Of a DNA stretch of 64,000 nucleotides, positions 10,301-22,635 are shown piece by piece (the stretch's first letter is position 1; the number at the start of each line of letters is the position of its first letter). The DNA is taken from contig JAUPFV010000005.1 in NCBI GenBank assembly GCA_036936605.1, forward strand, positions 74,288,885-74,352,884. Direction: 5' to 3'. This DNA is from Limnanthes douglasii subsp. nivea (Eukaryota > Streptophyta > Magnoliopsida > Brassicales > Limnanthaceae). The translations under genes were made by a program, and so were the position numbers. The notes beneath the pieces were generated by a model. That model ran no database searches. It worked only from the letters and a program-made list of their open reading frames with translations, and was not told the origin of the DNA.

Positions 10301-13200
10301 CAATGTTTTATGTTGTACGGGTTGGATCTGGAGGTGTTACGATCGGATATGCAAATGTAATCAAAATATATGATAGGTAAACATTTAAGTATTGAAGTAT
10401 GCATATTGAAGATTATATGTATGGGAGAACTTTGCAACAACGATGATTAGATTTAACAATACTAGATGAAATGTCTGAAACAGATTGGAAACTTTTAAAT
10501 TGATGAGTTCTAGAGGTTATTATGATAGCCAAGCCAATTCCACATAATGTTGTAAAAAACACTCTTGGTTTGATTGTGTTTTTGACGAGTACGTACGAAA
10601 ATTCATTGGTGAACAACAAGGTGGATCAAATGAAGAATTTGTGTAAATTAACATAATAGAGGGTGCTTTAGTTACAGAGCACTTGAATGAGTTAAGTGAA
10701 ATTGTGAATGCTCAATTGTCTATGGAGGTTGAACGCTTTTATAAGTTTTGTTCCTTAAGTCTTTTAGATTCTCTACCAATAGTTTGAAAGTTGTGAAAAC
10801 TTTGTAGTACTTACGTTGGGAAATATAAACTAAAGTTAATGACATACACGGTCTGATTATGGGCGAAAACATTCGAAAGAAGGATTTTGGTGAATAGTCA
10901 AATAATAATGTTGCATTTGATAGCGAGTCAAAAGGCATATTATCTCAAGATCAAGAAAATTGGAAAATCATTAGCCAATCTAAAAGACCATGAGGTCCAA
11001 CTCAATATTAGAGGGCCGCCTACAGAGGTGGTGCAAATAATCGAATGAGAATAGGAAATATATTGCTTATGTTGGTACAAAATTTTGTGTTTCTTATTGT
11101 TAAAAGTCTCATGAACTCAGGGGTTATCTGCTTAAGAGCTTTTAGACATACTATTTTAAATAAAAATTCGTTGGTAAATACTTTGCATGTAACTTGGGGA
11201 CTATGTATTTAGCAGATAATAGACCATTTTAGATACTCATTGGAGAAATCAAATTTAAGCCTAAAAATAGGTCATTCTAAACAATCCATAAGGTTAGACA
11301 TGTTTCAGATTTAAAGAGAAATTTGATTTTTTTTTGGGCAACTTGATGATAAAAGGCATAGTGTTTATCTTGGTGATGGTATATGAAAGACTTCCAAGGA
11401 AACTATTATAGTGTTTTTTGGTTTTAAAATGAGTACATTTTATATGTATTCAAGTCTGGTTGACTTATCTATTATTGGCATGGCAGCACTAGATACGTGT
11501 ATAATATATACAATTATAATTCTCTAGTGATACTTTATGACACCAAAGGTTTGTGCATATGAGTGAGAATGGCATAAAGGTACCTTTTATATGTATTCGA
11601 GTCTGGTTGACTTATCTATTATTGGCATGGAAGCCCTAGATACGTGTATAATATATACAACTATAATTTTCTAGTGATACTTTATGACACCAAAGGTATG
11701 GGCATATGAGTGAGAATGGCATAAAGGTACTTCAATTGAATAGTAACTATCATAATTGAATTCTATTTATGTTGGTATGTGTGTGAGTTGCGTCTTTTTA
11801 TAGTGGAAAAAATTGACTTTATCAAATGAGGTAAGGTTTTAAAACCAGAAAATTTATTATTAATGTATATTGATTTATCGAGACCATCTCTAGTTACATT
11901 ACTTGATGGCTTCTTATAGTACATTAGATTTATTGATGACTCGACAAAAAACTTACATTTTTATTTTTTAAAAAATAAAAATAAGATATTTTATTTATTT
12001 AAGAAATATAAACCTTGATAGAGAATGAGACATGTTTGATACTGAAGTGTCTAAGATTAAATAATTGGATCAGTATGTTGATGGTGGGTTTATGGAGTTT
12101 GTGCTACAAATGGAATCATAACAAAAAGAACCATCTCATAGACCCCGTAACCAGATGCTATAGTTGAGGACATGAACCAGATCCTAAATAAACATATTAG
12201 AAACATGAGGTTGCAACGCAGTTTAAATTTTTTTGGGTTGATACAATCAACATTGCAGTTTATTTATTTAATAGAGGATCGTCGATTTTGTATAATTTCA
12301 AATTACCAGAGATGGCATATTGTAGTAAAGAGGTAAATCATTCTTCTCTTAAAATTATTTGGCTGTTTATCATATGTACATGTTGATGTCAATGCTAAAA
12401 ATACACTTGATCTCAAATCTAATAAATGCTTTTTTATCAGGTATGGAGATGAGGTTTTTTGTTATAATTTTGGGATGTAGAATAGCAAAATATTATTAGA
12501 AACAAGAATTTTATATTCAATGAGAAGGTTATGTAAAATTACAAATCAAATGCATTAGAAGAACCACAAGCTTCAGAGGTAAACGATTATGTTTATGTTG
12601 ATCTGTATGGAATTTTTTAATCAATATGCATGAAAAAAATTATCCACAACCAGGGAAATAAAGTGCCTAAGATAGAGAATGATAGTTCAACTTTTCTAAG
12701 CCTTAATATTATGGTTTTCAGTCTTAGTAGAACAGTATGTTACCCAAGGTAGTGGATCGTTACTCACGTTATATTCGTCACATCTTGTTCTCATATGGAG
12801 GTGAGCCTAAAAATTATTCTGAATGTATACAAGTTGAGAATTTCAACAAGTGATAGTTAATTATAAAAGATGATATTGATTATTCTCTCAAGAATCGGAC
12901 TTGGAAACTAACTGGTTTACCATAATAAAATAAGGTTTTGCATAATAAATGGATGTACATAGTAAAAGAAGAGTGTGGTGGGAGTATATGTTACAAGTCT
13001 GCGCTTGTTATGAAGGTTTTTAGAAAAATAATGCAGTATATGTTACAAGTCTGGACTTGGTCAATGTTTATTTTGAACATTTTACGACTTAAAAAATTGT
13101 TAGTAAGTGGTATGAGTCTAGATTTCTTTACTATTTATATGAAGACATTAATAAATCTAATGCATGTTTGAGTGTACATTTATAATTTGAAATGCGACAT
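10300..13200 (+). pseudogene. Decayed Ty1/copia retrotransposon (gag to start of RT)
   Basis: Broken-frame translation follows the copia order. Gag is at about 10440-10800 (EHLNELSEIVNAQLS, then SLLDSLPIV). A damaged zinc knuckle lies near 11085-11140. The protease-adjacent block (VRHVSDLKRNLI, then GQLDD) is near 11292-11350 and the GAG-pre-integrase signature (HMSENGIK) near 11560 and 11707. The integrase core is near 11870-12330 (FIDDSTKNLHFYFLK) and the post-integrase strand near 12420-12530. The first RT block (LKNRTWKLTGLP, LHNKWMYIVKEE) lies at about 12880-12975. Stops and indels are frequent and the LTRs are no longer evident. Old and inactive. Confidence 0.85.
11433..11726. repeat. 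147-bp tandem duplication inside decayed copia
   Basis: Two head-to-tail copies (11433-11579 and 11580-11726) differ at only about nine positions, while the surrounding element is far more decayed. They span the GAG-pre-integrase region. Confidence 0.9.
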
Positions 13201-14349
13201 TTAATAGATCGTGTATCTTTCATCTCTTTAAAATATATTTATCTTTAATTTTTGTATAAATATCATCAAAGTTTAAATCGTACTAATGTTCTAAATATCA
13301 TCACCTTCCTTGATATCTTCAAGAGAGTAAGTTTGTTGTATTGTATTTTAAATTAGTTCACTTAGATGTTCGGGTCTTTGTTAAGTGGTTTTTAATGCGA
13401 ATTTTAAGCATTTCATTAGCTTTGTTGTTGATTATTCTTGAGTTACATAACTTAATATAATGAAAAACCTATATGAGTCACTTTTTACTATTTTACATTT
13501 TTTTAAATAGTATTTAAATTAATTGTTCAATTCATATTTTAATAAGTAATAACGATAAAATAAAATTGATTCAATTTATTTATATATGGAATTTTTCATC
13601 AAACATTTTATGTGGACATACTTCAAAATTGGGTAGCTGAAAGAAATAATGAATCTCTTTTGTAAGTTACATTTTTTTAACAAAAGTAAACAACCATTTT
13701 AGGTGGATGATATGTATTCTTTGTTTTTAAATTGATAATATGTTGTATGTTCTCCTTCTAAAACTATATTTTATATTAAACCCCTTAGTTTGTAATAGTT
13801 TTTTTTTTTTGTAAGAGATGCTCCTCCTAATTCAAAATTAAATTGCAAGTTTTTTAGAATATTTCTCTTGGATATTTTCGGGTTGAAAAATAACAGATGT
13901 TTTCCTCTGTCTCTCAATTCATATATAGGCATATTTTTTCTAGTTTCTCTCAATATAACTCTGAAATAAATAACGATGACGATGGCATATTTATCTATAT
14001 TTTGGTTTAAGATTTTCGTACCTACTCCATCTTGAACTCTTTAACATGTTTATTCTCGGTTCAAAATATATACTTTTATCCTTGTGAGTAATATTACAAG
14101 AAAAAATCCTTAATCACATATCCAAAATACGTATTCTCAACCTTCACATCCGAAGGGGTAATGATAATCGAAGAAAAAAAAAGAAATAAGATTGCTGAAT
14201 GCCAATAAAAAATACTTCATAGAATGAGCCATATCTGAAAACGGAAGGGACGCAAGAAAAATAAAATGAATATATGCAAGGTACGTGTAGACAGTATACA
14301 CTTTGTACACAAGATTATTATCATAAATTTTACTAAGGTGGCTAGGCAC
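13201..14349. other. AT-rich intergenic sequence
   Basis: No recognisable gene. Possibly the remnant 3' LTR of the decayed copia at its left and decayed gypsy pol at its right. The short open frames carry no motif. Confidence 0.4.
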
Positions 14350-15200
14350 TAACGAAGAAAACTTTATATTTGAAGGATTACATTAGGAAGAAGGTGACAC
14401 TCACTACGGATAAAGAGCCTTATATAAAAGGATATTTTTCCAAGATTATTATTGGCCAACATCATGAGAGATGCAAATAAAAAAGTAAAGATATGTGATA
14501 CATGCCAAATATTCGCATATTTAACCCAAGTTCGAGAAGTGGTACTGGAAAAAATAATATAGGATATACCATTTGATAGACGGGGCATGGACATCATAGG
14601 ACCATTCCCGATGGCCCTAGAGAGAAAAGATATATAATCGTTGACGTAGATTATTTTTCTAAATTGATAGAATCAAAATCGATGGAAATGGAAACAGAGG
14701 TAATTAAATTTTTACAAGTGAGTATATGTTGCAGGTATGGGAGTTTGAGAGTTATCACTACAGATAATGGAATACAGTTCCAAAATGATAGCGTAATACA
14801 ATACTGCATAGCAAATGGAATTAAACAAATATTCTCTTTTCCTTTACATTCTCAAGTCAATAGGCAAGTCAAAGTGACTAATAGAACAATGATCAAAGGA
14901 ATCAAAAGATGTTGGAATGGAAAACAATAGATACCCTACATTAAGTGTTAGAGTCATACCAAACAACACCTAGAACTACAACAAAATAAACATCATTTTC
15001 TGTGGTATACGGAAAATACTGTTTTGAATGCTTTGAAGAATATTTCAACATACACAAGAAATATGAGTTGGAAAGTTAGGCCCAACATGGGAAGGACCGT
15101 CTACGGTTAAAGCAAAAAATATACTAGGTACCTACACGTTGCTTGATGAAAATGAAACCAAGTTCTGCACCCTTGAAATATAGAGCATTTGAAACTATAT
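14350..15200 (+). pseudogene. Decayed Ty3/gypsy integrase fragment
   Basis: Contains a degenerate zinc-binding region (around 14440-14510) and the integrase core: IVDVDYFSKLIESKSM at about 14638, second Asp in VITTDNGIQFQND near 14750, and the third block HSQVNRQVKVTNRTMIKGIK near 14845. The usual Glu of the VE(V/A)TNR motif is replaced by Lys. An 88-codon open frame (14664-14930) is the only long uninterrupted part. It resembles the integrase at 39900-40898 but is a different, older copy. Confidence 0.85.
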
Positions 15201-15503
15201 AATTGTCGTGCAAACTAAAAAATCTTGTAACTTACTACTTATGTAAATCGTATTATCAAAACATGCGAATGTACTATATCCTCTCTTTGTGGCGTGATAA
15301 GATTTTAATTAGACATTCTACATTGATAATATGCTTTTTGTTCTAAAAATATGGTTCATTTGTTTTTCAAATTACACATAAAGCACAAAAAACTAACCAA
15401 TAAAACTGTGAAGATAAAATAGCCTTCGAATAATGTCAAAGCGCATAGTGTATCAAAAAATTAATAAGTAATCGGATTACCTTATGAATGACAAAAGGGT
15501 TTT

Positions 15504-15990
15504 TGGCTCTAATACCAATTGAATAATAAACCCTCATATCTTGTGATTAACTAATATAGATATGATATATAACTTGCGATTTTGTCTGTCATACATTATT
15601 AGTGATTGATTGCTCATTTAACCTCCGTTGGATACACGATTTTTTGGGATCTTCCTATACAGCAAAGCGGCAACTAGCCTAATAGATTTAAACTGAAAGA
15701 ATATCTTAACCTTAGTCTTCTTTATATAAGAAATACAATTAAGCCCATATAATTTAGCCACTTTATGATGGGGGACCACAACCACTAAATTATTTTATCA
15801 ATTACATGGATTATTAGTTCAGACTTAAGTATTGAGATTTGGACCCGATCCTTCACAGTTCTTAAATTTAACCCGGTTAATAAACTTATACCTTTATAAC
15901 GTCTTTTCACGGCTAAATTGATATATAATTTTATATAAAATAATTAATCTCATTACTTATTAACTGGACTACCTTATGACAATGACCAAA
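15504..15990 (-). repeat. Possible copia LTR with primer binding site, minus strand
   Basis: TGGCTCTAATACCA (15504-15517) is the reverse complement of a Met-tRNA primer site (TGGTATTAGAGCCA) and is followed after a few bases by TGAATAATAAACCC, which could be the inner end of an LTR on the minus strand. No matching internal copia body is seen on its left, so it would be a truncated remnant. The outer boundary is unknown. Confidence 0.35.
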
Positions 15991-16756
15991 TATGTATTTA
16001 GCATACGGATCCATAATTATTTCCAAACTTAAATATCTAAATAAACTTAGTCAGACATACACTTAACTGCATATTTTGATAGTTCGAAAAAATTCATCTA
16101 TTATCTTTTAAGTATCCAAGATATATTCACAACATCTATATTTATATATAATAACAATCAATAAAATAAGATATATATTTTTAACATAAGTTAAAAAAAT
16201 TATTTATAAGAAAAGAGTTACAAATAATGAAACTACAAGTATTTGTTCTTTGAATTTACAAGAATCTTGAATTTTATTATCATTTTGTTGGTAAAATTTT
16301 CTACAAGATAATATTTCCTTGCTCTTGTAGTAGTATGTCTTGTCCAATAAGTGTTTTCTTTGTATCTCCAACGGGCCTATCTTCTTGAGTTTTGGTGATT
16401 TTTGTTCCTTGAACTTGCAAAAAGGTAAGAAACATTTATTGGTCAGGGGTTTTAATCAAGCCTAAGGGTTAGTAACTTAAGTAATATTAGTTTTGTAGTC
16501 TTATATACCCCGTGTTATACTCTCTAGCAGTTATATAGCATTTAAAGGAGCAGGAGATTGGTTTGCGAAGAATTAACAGTTTGAGTTATTTTTTATAGTG
16601 AATTTTACAATCCAATCAACAGCATGAATTTTGCTCTCTAAATATATGCTTGATCACCATTTGTGAAGATATTAGATTTCTACAGCATTCTAAGTACCAT
16701 AAAATTTTACTATATCCAAATATTTAAAATAAAATTAGTAAATCCACTTTAATATG
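15991..16756. other. AT-rich intergenic sequence
   Basis: No gene, RNA or repeat boundary recognised. Confidence 0.4.
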
Positions 16757-16858
16757 AGCATGTCTAAATTCATAGACCTTCCAGTATAATAATTCATCTA
16801 AACTACTCCATTAATTGCTATCAGCATGTCTAAATTCATAGACCTTCCAGTATAATAA
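16757..16858. repeat. 66-bp tandem duplication at the MULE target
   Basis: A segment beginning AGCATGTCTAAATTC occurs at 16757 and again at 16823. The first copy is uninterrupted; the second is split by the 9.74-kb MULE after GTATAATAA and resumes at 26600. Confidence 0.9.
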
Positions 16859-17190
16859 GGTTTTGGCTAAATTAGGGCCCAAAAAATGTTAACCATTCCC
16901 AAATTCTAGAGAATCTTTTTTAATAAATAGTCAAAGACTGTTTTGCCCTTTGACCAATAATCTTAAATTTTGTCTTCTAGTGTATTGTGGGTATACTTAA
17001 CCAAATATAGAACACAAAATTAATCCTCCCAACAACCCTTTTATACTCAAAATTTAACCAAAAATTCAAAAATTCAAAAACTCAAAATAATTCTGAAAGT
17101 CTAAAAAATTCAGAAACTCAAAAAACTCCATACACTCTCAAACCTCCAAAAATCAACTAATTTTTTGAAAAAAAATCGAATCATTGAAGA

Positions 17191-20100
17191 ATGGATTCAA
17201 CACGTGAGAAGGTTGATGAAGAGCGTGGAACTCCAAACATGGTACTTGTTCTAACCAATCTTTCGAAAAAAGTTTCCGTTTTGGTAGATTTCCATTTTTA
17301 GAAAGTTAGACCCAAACTCCCCATCCGGGGGTAGCATCCTCAACCGGCGGGGTTGAAGAACATTCAACTTTGAGGATGAATGTCCCCCGTCGGTCGAGGT
17401 CATTCACAACCGTCTGTAGAATCGAGTACCACCCGCCGGTGTTAGTACTAGTGTCCCGGCGGGGCTATAGTATCGTCACCGGCAGGGCCGAATACTTAGA
17501 AATATTTACTAATTGGTTAAAAATTGTTAGGTTTAACCCCGCCGGTTGAGTCATTTTCAACCGGTGGTTGACAATGCCCCTGGCGGTTCGAGTATTTTCA
17601 ACCGTCGGGTTGTTTATTACACCCCCGGGGTATAGGTCTCCAACCGCCGGTTTGGTTTTGTATAACCCCGTCGGTGTGGTATTTGTAAACCGGCGGGGGA
17701 AGGCGTTAATTAATATTATTTTTAGAACCCTAACATAATCTCCTATTTTTTTATGTAGGCTGAAGATTTAAAGAATGAAAATTATAAGGAGGAAGATTTT
17801 CAGAAGGAAGATTTTAAGGCCGATAATTTTAGTTCGTGCATGGTGAAGGAGGAGGAAACACCGGTTCCTTGCTCGGTCGATTATAGCCATTTGTTTGACA
17901 CCAAATGTCACTACTCTCAAGTGGAGTTGATCGAATGGGTGAAGCAGACCGCAACGGATAACAGGGTTGTGGTAATATTACGACGATGCGATAGACTTGA
18001 TAGAAAAACTCCGAGAATTGAGTTTGTGTGCGAAAGATCTGGAGTTTACAAAAAATTGGTAGATCCGAAGCATCTAAAGAGGAAGTCAACCGGCACGAAA
18101 AAATGCGGATGCCCTTTCACCCTAAAAGGCAAGAAGTTGGGTGATGATTTGTGGGGTTTAGAGGTCGAATGCGACATTCACAATCACGACACTACATCGT
18201 GCAAAGAAGGTCATTCTTACTTGGGACGGTTTAACAGAGAATAGATGGATTTCGTAGTTACTTCTATGAAAATGGGATCCCGTCCTCAGGACATTCTCGG
18301 TGGGGTTAAGAAGTAAAACCCTAAGAAATCTTCCTCAATGTGCACCGTCTACAACGCTCAAACAAAACATCGAAAGCTCGAGAAAGGTGGTCGGTCGCAA
18401 TTCCAATACTTGTTGGGCGAACTTAAGCAGCTAAACTACTACGAATTTCATAGAAAGTCCGGAGACGGAAGCAATGTCATAGGCGAGCTTTTCTTCGCGC
18501 ACCCGGTTAGTTTGGATTTGTTACGCACATTTCCAAACATGATTGAAATGGATAACACGTACAAGGTGATCAAATACGGGATGCCATTGTACGAGGTCGT
18601 CGGACCCACTTGTACGGGGAAGACTTTCTACATCGGATTCGCGTTCATGTCGGGGGAAAAATTCGAGAGCTACAAATGGGTGTTAGAGTGCTTACATTTT
18701 GTGATGGTAACTCACTCCATCGAATTACCATCTATCGTTTTGACGGATAGAGACTTGGCGCTTGTGAAGGCGATGGAGGATGTGTTCCCCAATGCAACAC
18801 ACATGTTGTGTCGATGGCACATCAACATGAACGTCCTAGGGAAAACAAAAAAGATCATAAAGGATAAGAAAGTGTCCAACGCATTATTAAATGATGTTGG
18901 CTGAAACGGAAATAGCGTTCAACGACTACCGATCCGAATTGCACCGTGACTTCAAAGTGTATCTGTAAGCAATTGAATATATGGATTGTTGGTTAGGGCC
19001 TTACGGTGATAAATGTTTGACGTTGAGAACCAATAAGTGGATGCATTTTGGTAACCAAACCATAAACCGTGTGGAGAGCGCTCATTCGACCCTCAAACGT
19101 TTCATCGGTACGAGTAAAGGTAACTTTGAAACTTTTTGGTTGAAGTTACATACCTTGATAGAATTACAGCACGGGGACATAAAGGGTTCATTCGAAAAAA
19201 GCCTCTTGTTAGCCCTACACAAGTTCGCAAACAAGGTGTACGACAAACTAAAAACCAACGTCTCACACTATGCCTTGGATATTTTGTCCGACGAAGTAGA
19301 TTGTGCTCGCAACATGACAACTATGGGTTGTATGCCTTGCGGTTGCTCAATACGAAGCACACACGGTATCCCTTGCGCGCACGATATCTACGAGTTTGTT
19401 GCCAAAGGTTTAGAGGTGCCGCTAGAGTTGTTTAACGAACATTGGAAGAGGTTGGAAATTTTAGTCCGTACAAACCTCACGACTATGGAACAACTAAAAG
19501 TGAAGCTTGAAAAACTACTATGTGATGTCATGGAATCCAAAGATGAAGCGCGAATAGAGCACGTCTACAAAAAATGGTTTGTCGTTGTCCATCCGGAAAC
19601 AACTACCATTTTAGAACCATTGGTGAAGCCAAAAGCGCGCGATCGTCCACCTAACAAGCCCAAGCTTTCTATTGTCGTTGATGATACATCCACTAAACGC
19701 GAAAAAAGTGGGCACGAGTATATGTTTGAATCAGAAAATGCTAGTTCTCCTTCATTTGCAGATGAATTCAAATCTCATCCGGCAACGTCAACTATAGGGA
19801 AAACAATTTCGGGGAAAAAAATTTGGGGAATAAAATTAGTTCCAATAGTGTTGTCGCTCGTAAGAAAGGTAGTCTGATTCCAACCCAAGCAAGTGGAACG
19901 ATGCTTTCTAGTGGAACGGTTGGTTGTAGGTCAAGCTCAACGTTGCCAGCGAAGGAAAGTTTTGTAGACCCTAAAGGATACCTAAGACAATTCCCCATCT
20001 ACTTTAGACCATTTGTGGAGTCAATTAATGACGTAAAAGCCGATGGCCATTGTGGGTACCGCTCCATAGCGTATGCGTTAAGCAGGCAACAAGATGTGTG

Positions 20101-20667
20101 GAGGTTGATAAGGGATTCCCTTTACAACAAGCTGATGGATTATGCATCCGTGTATGTTAATATATTTACAAGCATGGAGGAACTGATTGATGTTGTGGAG
20201 TGTGTGAAGTTCTCTGGTAACGTGGGTACTAAAGCCCATTGGATGTCCATGCCCGATATGGGGGTGGAAATTGCATCTGCGTTTAACTGCGTACTCCATT
20301 TTGTTGGAGTTTATCGAAATATGGACGTCGGCTTCACTTTTCTCCCCCTAAGAGGTGCACCGCCTCCAATGTCAAACCGGGTGGAAATCGGATTGGGTAG
20401 GGTCAACTCCAACCATTTCGTTAACGTAAGTATTTTTTTACCTTCACGATTAGTTCTAACATTAAGACATTTATTTTATCGACGTTTTTTATTTTGTAAC
20501 TTGGGATTAGGGTGGGCGCCCCTTGCACAAGGATACATCCATGTTGCCTGAAGTTGCGTTCACCTGAAGCAGAGGGTTGGGCATTGCCGATTGTCTCTCG
20601 TTGCAGAAGATATCAAGAACTAAAAAATGGTTGCCCCGACGTAACAGATTTATCCGCTTTTGATTGA
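17191..20667 (+). pseudogene. MULE transposase with FAR1-like zinc domain, SWIM finger and C-terminal OTU protease domain
   Basis: Proposed exons: 17191-17241 (17 codons, donor GTACTT), 17759-20425 (acceptor TTATGTAG) and 20511-20667 (intron 20426-20510, GTAAGT...TTAG). Exons 1 and 2 join in frame. Order: acidic leader; WRKY/GCM1-type zinc region (FVCERSG, KKCGCPF, CDIHNHD) near 18020-18200; DDE core with Asp in EMDNTYKV (18545), Asp in LTDRDLAL (18740) and Glu in NRVESAHSTLK (19070); SWIM finger CGCSIRSTHGIPCAH near 19340-19380; basic linker; OTU cysteine protease with DGHCGYR (near 20043) and catalytic-type His in SNHFVNV (near 20410). Defects: in-frame stops at 18242 and 18314, frame changes near 18890 and 19825, and a doubtful frame in exon 3. 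The transposase would cut and insert the element; the OTU domain is predicted to remove ubiquitin-like modifiers. Confidence 0.9.
17310..17710. repeat. CCGGCGG palindrome array 1, in first transposase intron
   Basis: About 400 bp densely packed with variants of CCGCCGGTTGA and its complement TCAACCGGCGG, spaced by short T-rich stretches such as GTATTTTC, giving imperfect palindromes of roughly 25-32 bp. GC content is far above the surroundings. The array lies in the proposed intron 17242-17758. The same motif recurs in two other places in this element; I noticed no comparable array elsewhere in the window. Confidence 0.9.
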
Positions 20668-20869
20668 TTACTATGTTATTGTAATGCACATGCATGCTAA
20701 AATTTGGTGTTTTTTGAGTTGATGTTTGTCGTAAAAACACAATAATTTTATGTTCGAGTTGGTCGTTTCTATTATGTTCGCCTTTGTGCTTATTTATGCT
20801 TCTTACTGACGTATGTATGTTCCTCGAACGTTAACAACATACAAATAAAATACACCCTATTGCGGGGGA
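20668..20869. other. 3' flank of transposase gene
   Basis: AT-rich, no features seen. Confidence 0.4.
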
Positions 20870-21390
20870 CGTGGCTTGGCATGAAAGTAACAACTTATGA
20901 AACTTTCATGTTTATCCCCGCTGGTTCGCATTTTTCATACCGGCGGGTGGAATAATAAACCACCGGTTTCGAATTTTGATACCGGCGGGGAGATGGGTGG
21001 GCATTAAGGAGAAAATGAACGTTTTTTCATCTTAGTCAACCGCTGGGTGGATATTTTCATACCGGCGGTTAAAATACTCAACCGCCGGTGTAAAAACTTC
21101 CCCGGCGGTTGAGAATTTTGATACCGCCGGTATACATGGGTACAAATTAAGGAGAAATGAAAATTAATTTCATGTTAGTCAACCGCCGGTTGTATATTTT
21201 CACACCGGCGGTTGGAATACTCCCCCGTCGGTGTGAAAACGTCACCGGCGGTTGAGATTTTTGAGACATGCGGTTGAATCTCACCCTTATGAATAATTTA
21301 GTCTAGGTTTCCGCCGGTTAAGTATTTGTCAACCGGCGGTTCACAAGGTCCCCAGCGGTATACAATTTTCCAACCGGCGGGGTGGGCTAT
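20870..21390. repeat. CCGGCGG palindrome array 2
   Basis: More than a dozen CCGGCGG/CCGCCGG units in alternating orientation, commonly as CAACCGCCGGT...ATTTTCATACCGGCGG. The array lies between the 3' ends of two convergent genes (transposase and SANT-like 1). Two stretches (about 20990-21100 and 21120-21230) resemble each other over a longer range, including ATTAAGGAGAAA, so it grew by segmental duplication. Confidence 0.9.
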
Positions 21391-21540
21391 AGATTAAAAA
21401 CAATAACACTAAAACTTCGTTTGCCGGCATTATAACATTACACTTAATTCAAATGCATTGCATAATTAGAAATACATAAGCAAATAAGTTAAAACATATG
21501 ATAAATAAGCTAACCCTGAGTAAATATAGCGCACTCAGTT

Positions 21541-22008
21541 TCATGGAGACGGAAAGTTCCATCCATACTTAAAACGTTTTTCGAATGAATATTCATCTTC
21601 GTCACTACTTCCTTTGGGATTTGTGTTAGTATCAATGGCGCTGGCTATTGATTCGGTTAATTCTTGCTCAATTTGTCTCTCTGCATGTGACACTATCTCT
21701 TGCGTAATTGTACTTTGGAATCCCATGTTGAAAACTTTTCGGACTTTGCTTCGGACTTTAAAAGGAAGTGACTCAATCTGTATAGTCACGGTTCTAAGAT
21801 AAGCTAATCTATCGGCCACATCTTCGCATCCGCGTGGTCGGGGCATTAAACATCCTGGACACGATGCATCCCTACCGTGGTTGAAGAACATTCGGCACAA
21901 AACCGCATCGACAAAACCAGGAATCTCCTCTTACATCGTACCTCTGACAAAGTCAAATGCGCTTAGGAGGTTTGCATCTTCATGGACGTTCCATCCAGAA
22001 TCAGCCAT
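21541..22008 (-). pseudogene. SANT-like small protein 1 (one in-frame stop)
   Basis: Reading from ATG at 22008 (MADSGWNVHEDANLLSAF) to TGA at 21541 gives 155 codons with a single internal stop (TAA, codon 26), so the present open part starts at 21900. The N-terminus has the W-x3-ED-x2-L-x2-A pattern of Myb/SANT or trihelix helix 1, followed by VLCRMFFNHGRD. It is paralogous along its whole length to the proteins at 22273-22635 and 22900-23271: shared ED, LC-x-M-x4-G, a basic middle segment and a late IT(Q/E/K)-(E/D) helix. The C-terminus is acidic and glutamate-rich. Its promoter is the shared interval 22009-22272. Function unknown; by analogy with accessory proteins of DNA transposons it may bind DNA. 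Confidence 0.75.
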
Positions 22009-22272
22009 TGTTATAACTTAAATTTTTAGTTTCATACTCATATTCTAGTATTTATAGAGTAGAAGTCGGTGGTCAATTCTAAAATAATAAGCGGGAAAGG
22101 GTGTTATTATTCCCGCTTATTATATGTTTCGAAGCGGGAGTCTCATTTGGTTGGAGACTTATTTGGCGGGAGTTTGAATTTGGCGGGACTTATTTTGGTG
22201 GAATTCAATGTCTATAAAATAAATGTTCTATCCACACATTGAAGGGTAAACAACTTGAAAAACCCAAAAATA
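22009..22272. promoter_or_regulatory. Bidirectional promoter with E2F-like motifs
   Basis: Lies between divergent SANT-like genes 1 and 2. TATA-like boxes face both ways: TATAAATA read on the minus strand near 22050-22058 and TATAAAAT at 22212-22219. Between them are GCGGGAAA with its inverted partner TTCCCGCTTA (about 22089-22123), then AGCGGGAG, TTGGCGGGAG and TTGGCGGGAC (22133-22185). These match the known plant E2F/DP consensus (TTTSSCGS, for example TTTCCCGC or TTTGGCGG). This suggests, but does not prove, expression in S phase or dividing cells. Confidence 0.65.
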
Positions 22273-22635
22273 ATGTGTCCTTGGAACGAGTTAGAAGATC
22301 AATATCTAATGAAAGCATCAATCGAAATTGGTAACACGCACATGGAAGAGGGGCGTAAAGCGTACTGGGAGGCATTGCTATGCGAGATGTACTTATTATA
22401 CGGAAGGGATGGTGTCCAACCGGTAAAAATTTCAAGGCGTGTTGATGAGGTGAAGGCTAGGTGGTCAGTCCTACTCACACTCCATCTTCATCCGGTTTCT
22501 GGCCTCACCGAATTAGAACGTCGTGTTGCATGTAACCTGTTCAACTTTCAAGACACAGATTCGATAACGGAGGATCAACTGGAGAGGGTTCGTTCTGACA
22601 TTATCGACATCCGCTTGCAGCAAATGAGTGATTAA
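22273..22635 (+). CDS. SANT-like small protein 2 (intact)
   Basis: Intact frame of 120 codons from ATG at 22273, chosen as the first in-frame ATG after the TATA box at 22212, to TAA at 22635. N-terminus MCPWNELEDQYLMKASIEIG fits helix 1 of a Myb/SANT or trihelix-like domain; next come ALLCEMYLLYGRDG, a basic segment (SRRVDEVKARW) and a C-terminal helix (SITEDQLERVRSD). It is the only uninterrupted partner of SANT-like 1 and aligns with both paralogues at ED, LC-x-M, the K/R-rich segment and the IT-x-(D/E) helix. It reads away from the shared E2F-like promoter. No closer family was recognised; a nuclear DNA-binding accessory role is inference. Confidence 0.75.
   Translation: MCPWNELEDQYLMKASIEIGNTHMEEGRKAYWEALLCEMYLLYGRDGVQPVKISRRVDEVKARWSVLLTLHLHPVSGLTELERRVACNLFNFQDTDSITEDQLERVRSDIIDIRLQQMSD

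Noticed and set aside
15504..15517. tRNA-like TGGCTCTAATACCA
   Set aside because: Not a tRNA gene; it is the reverse complement of a retrotransposon primer binding site.
19136..19435. Plus-strand frame overlapping the transposase in another frame
   Set aside because: Shadow frame; the SWIM finger and catalytic Glu are in frame 3.
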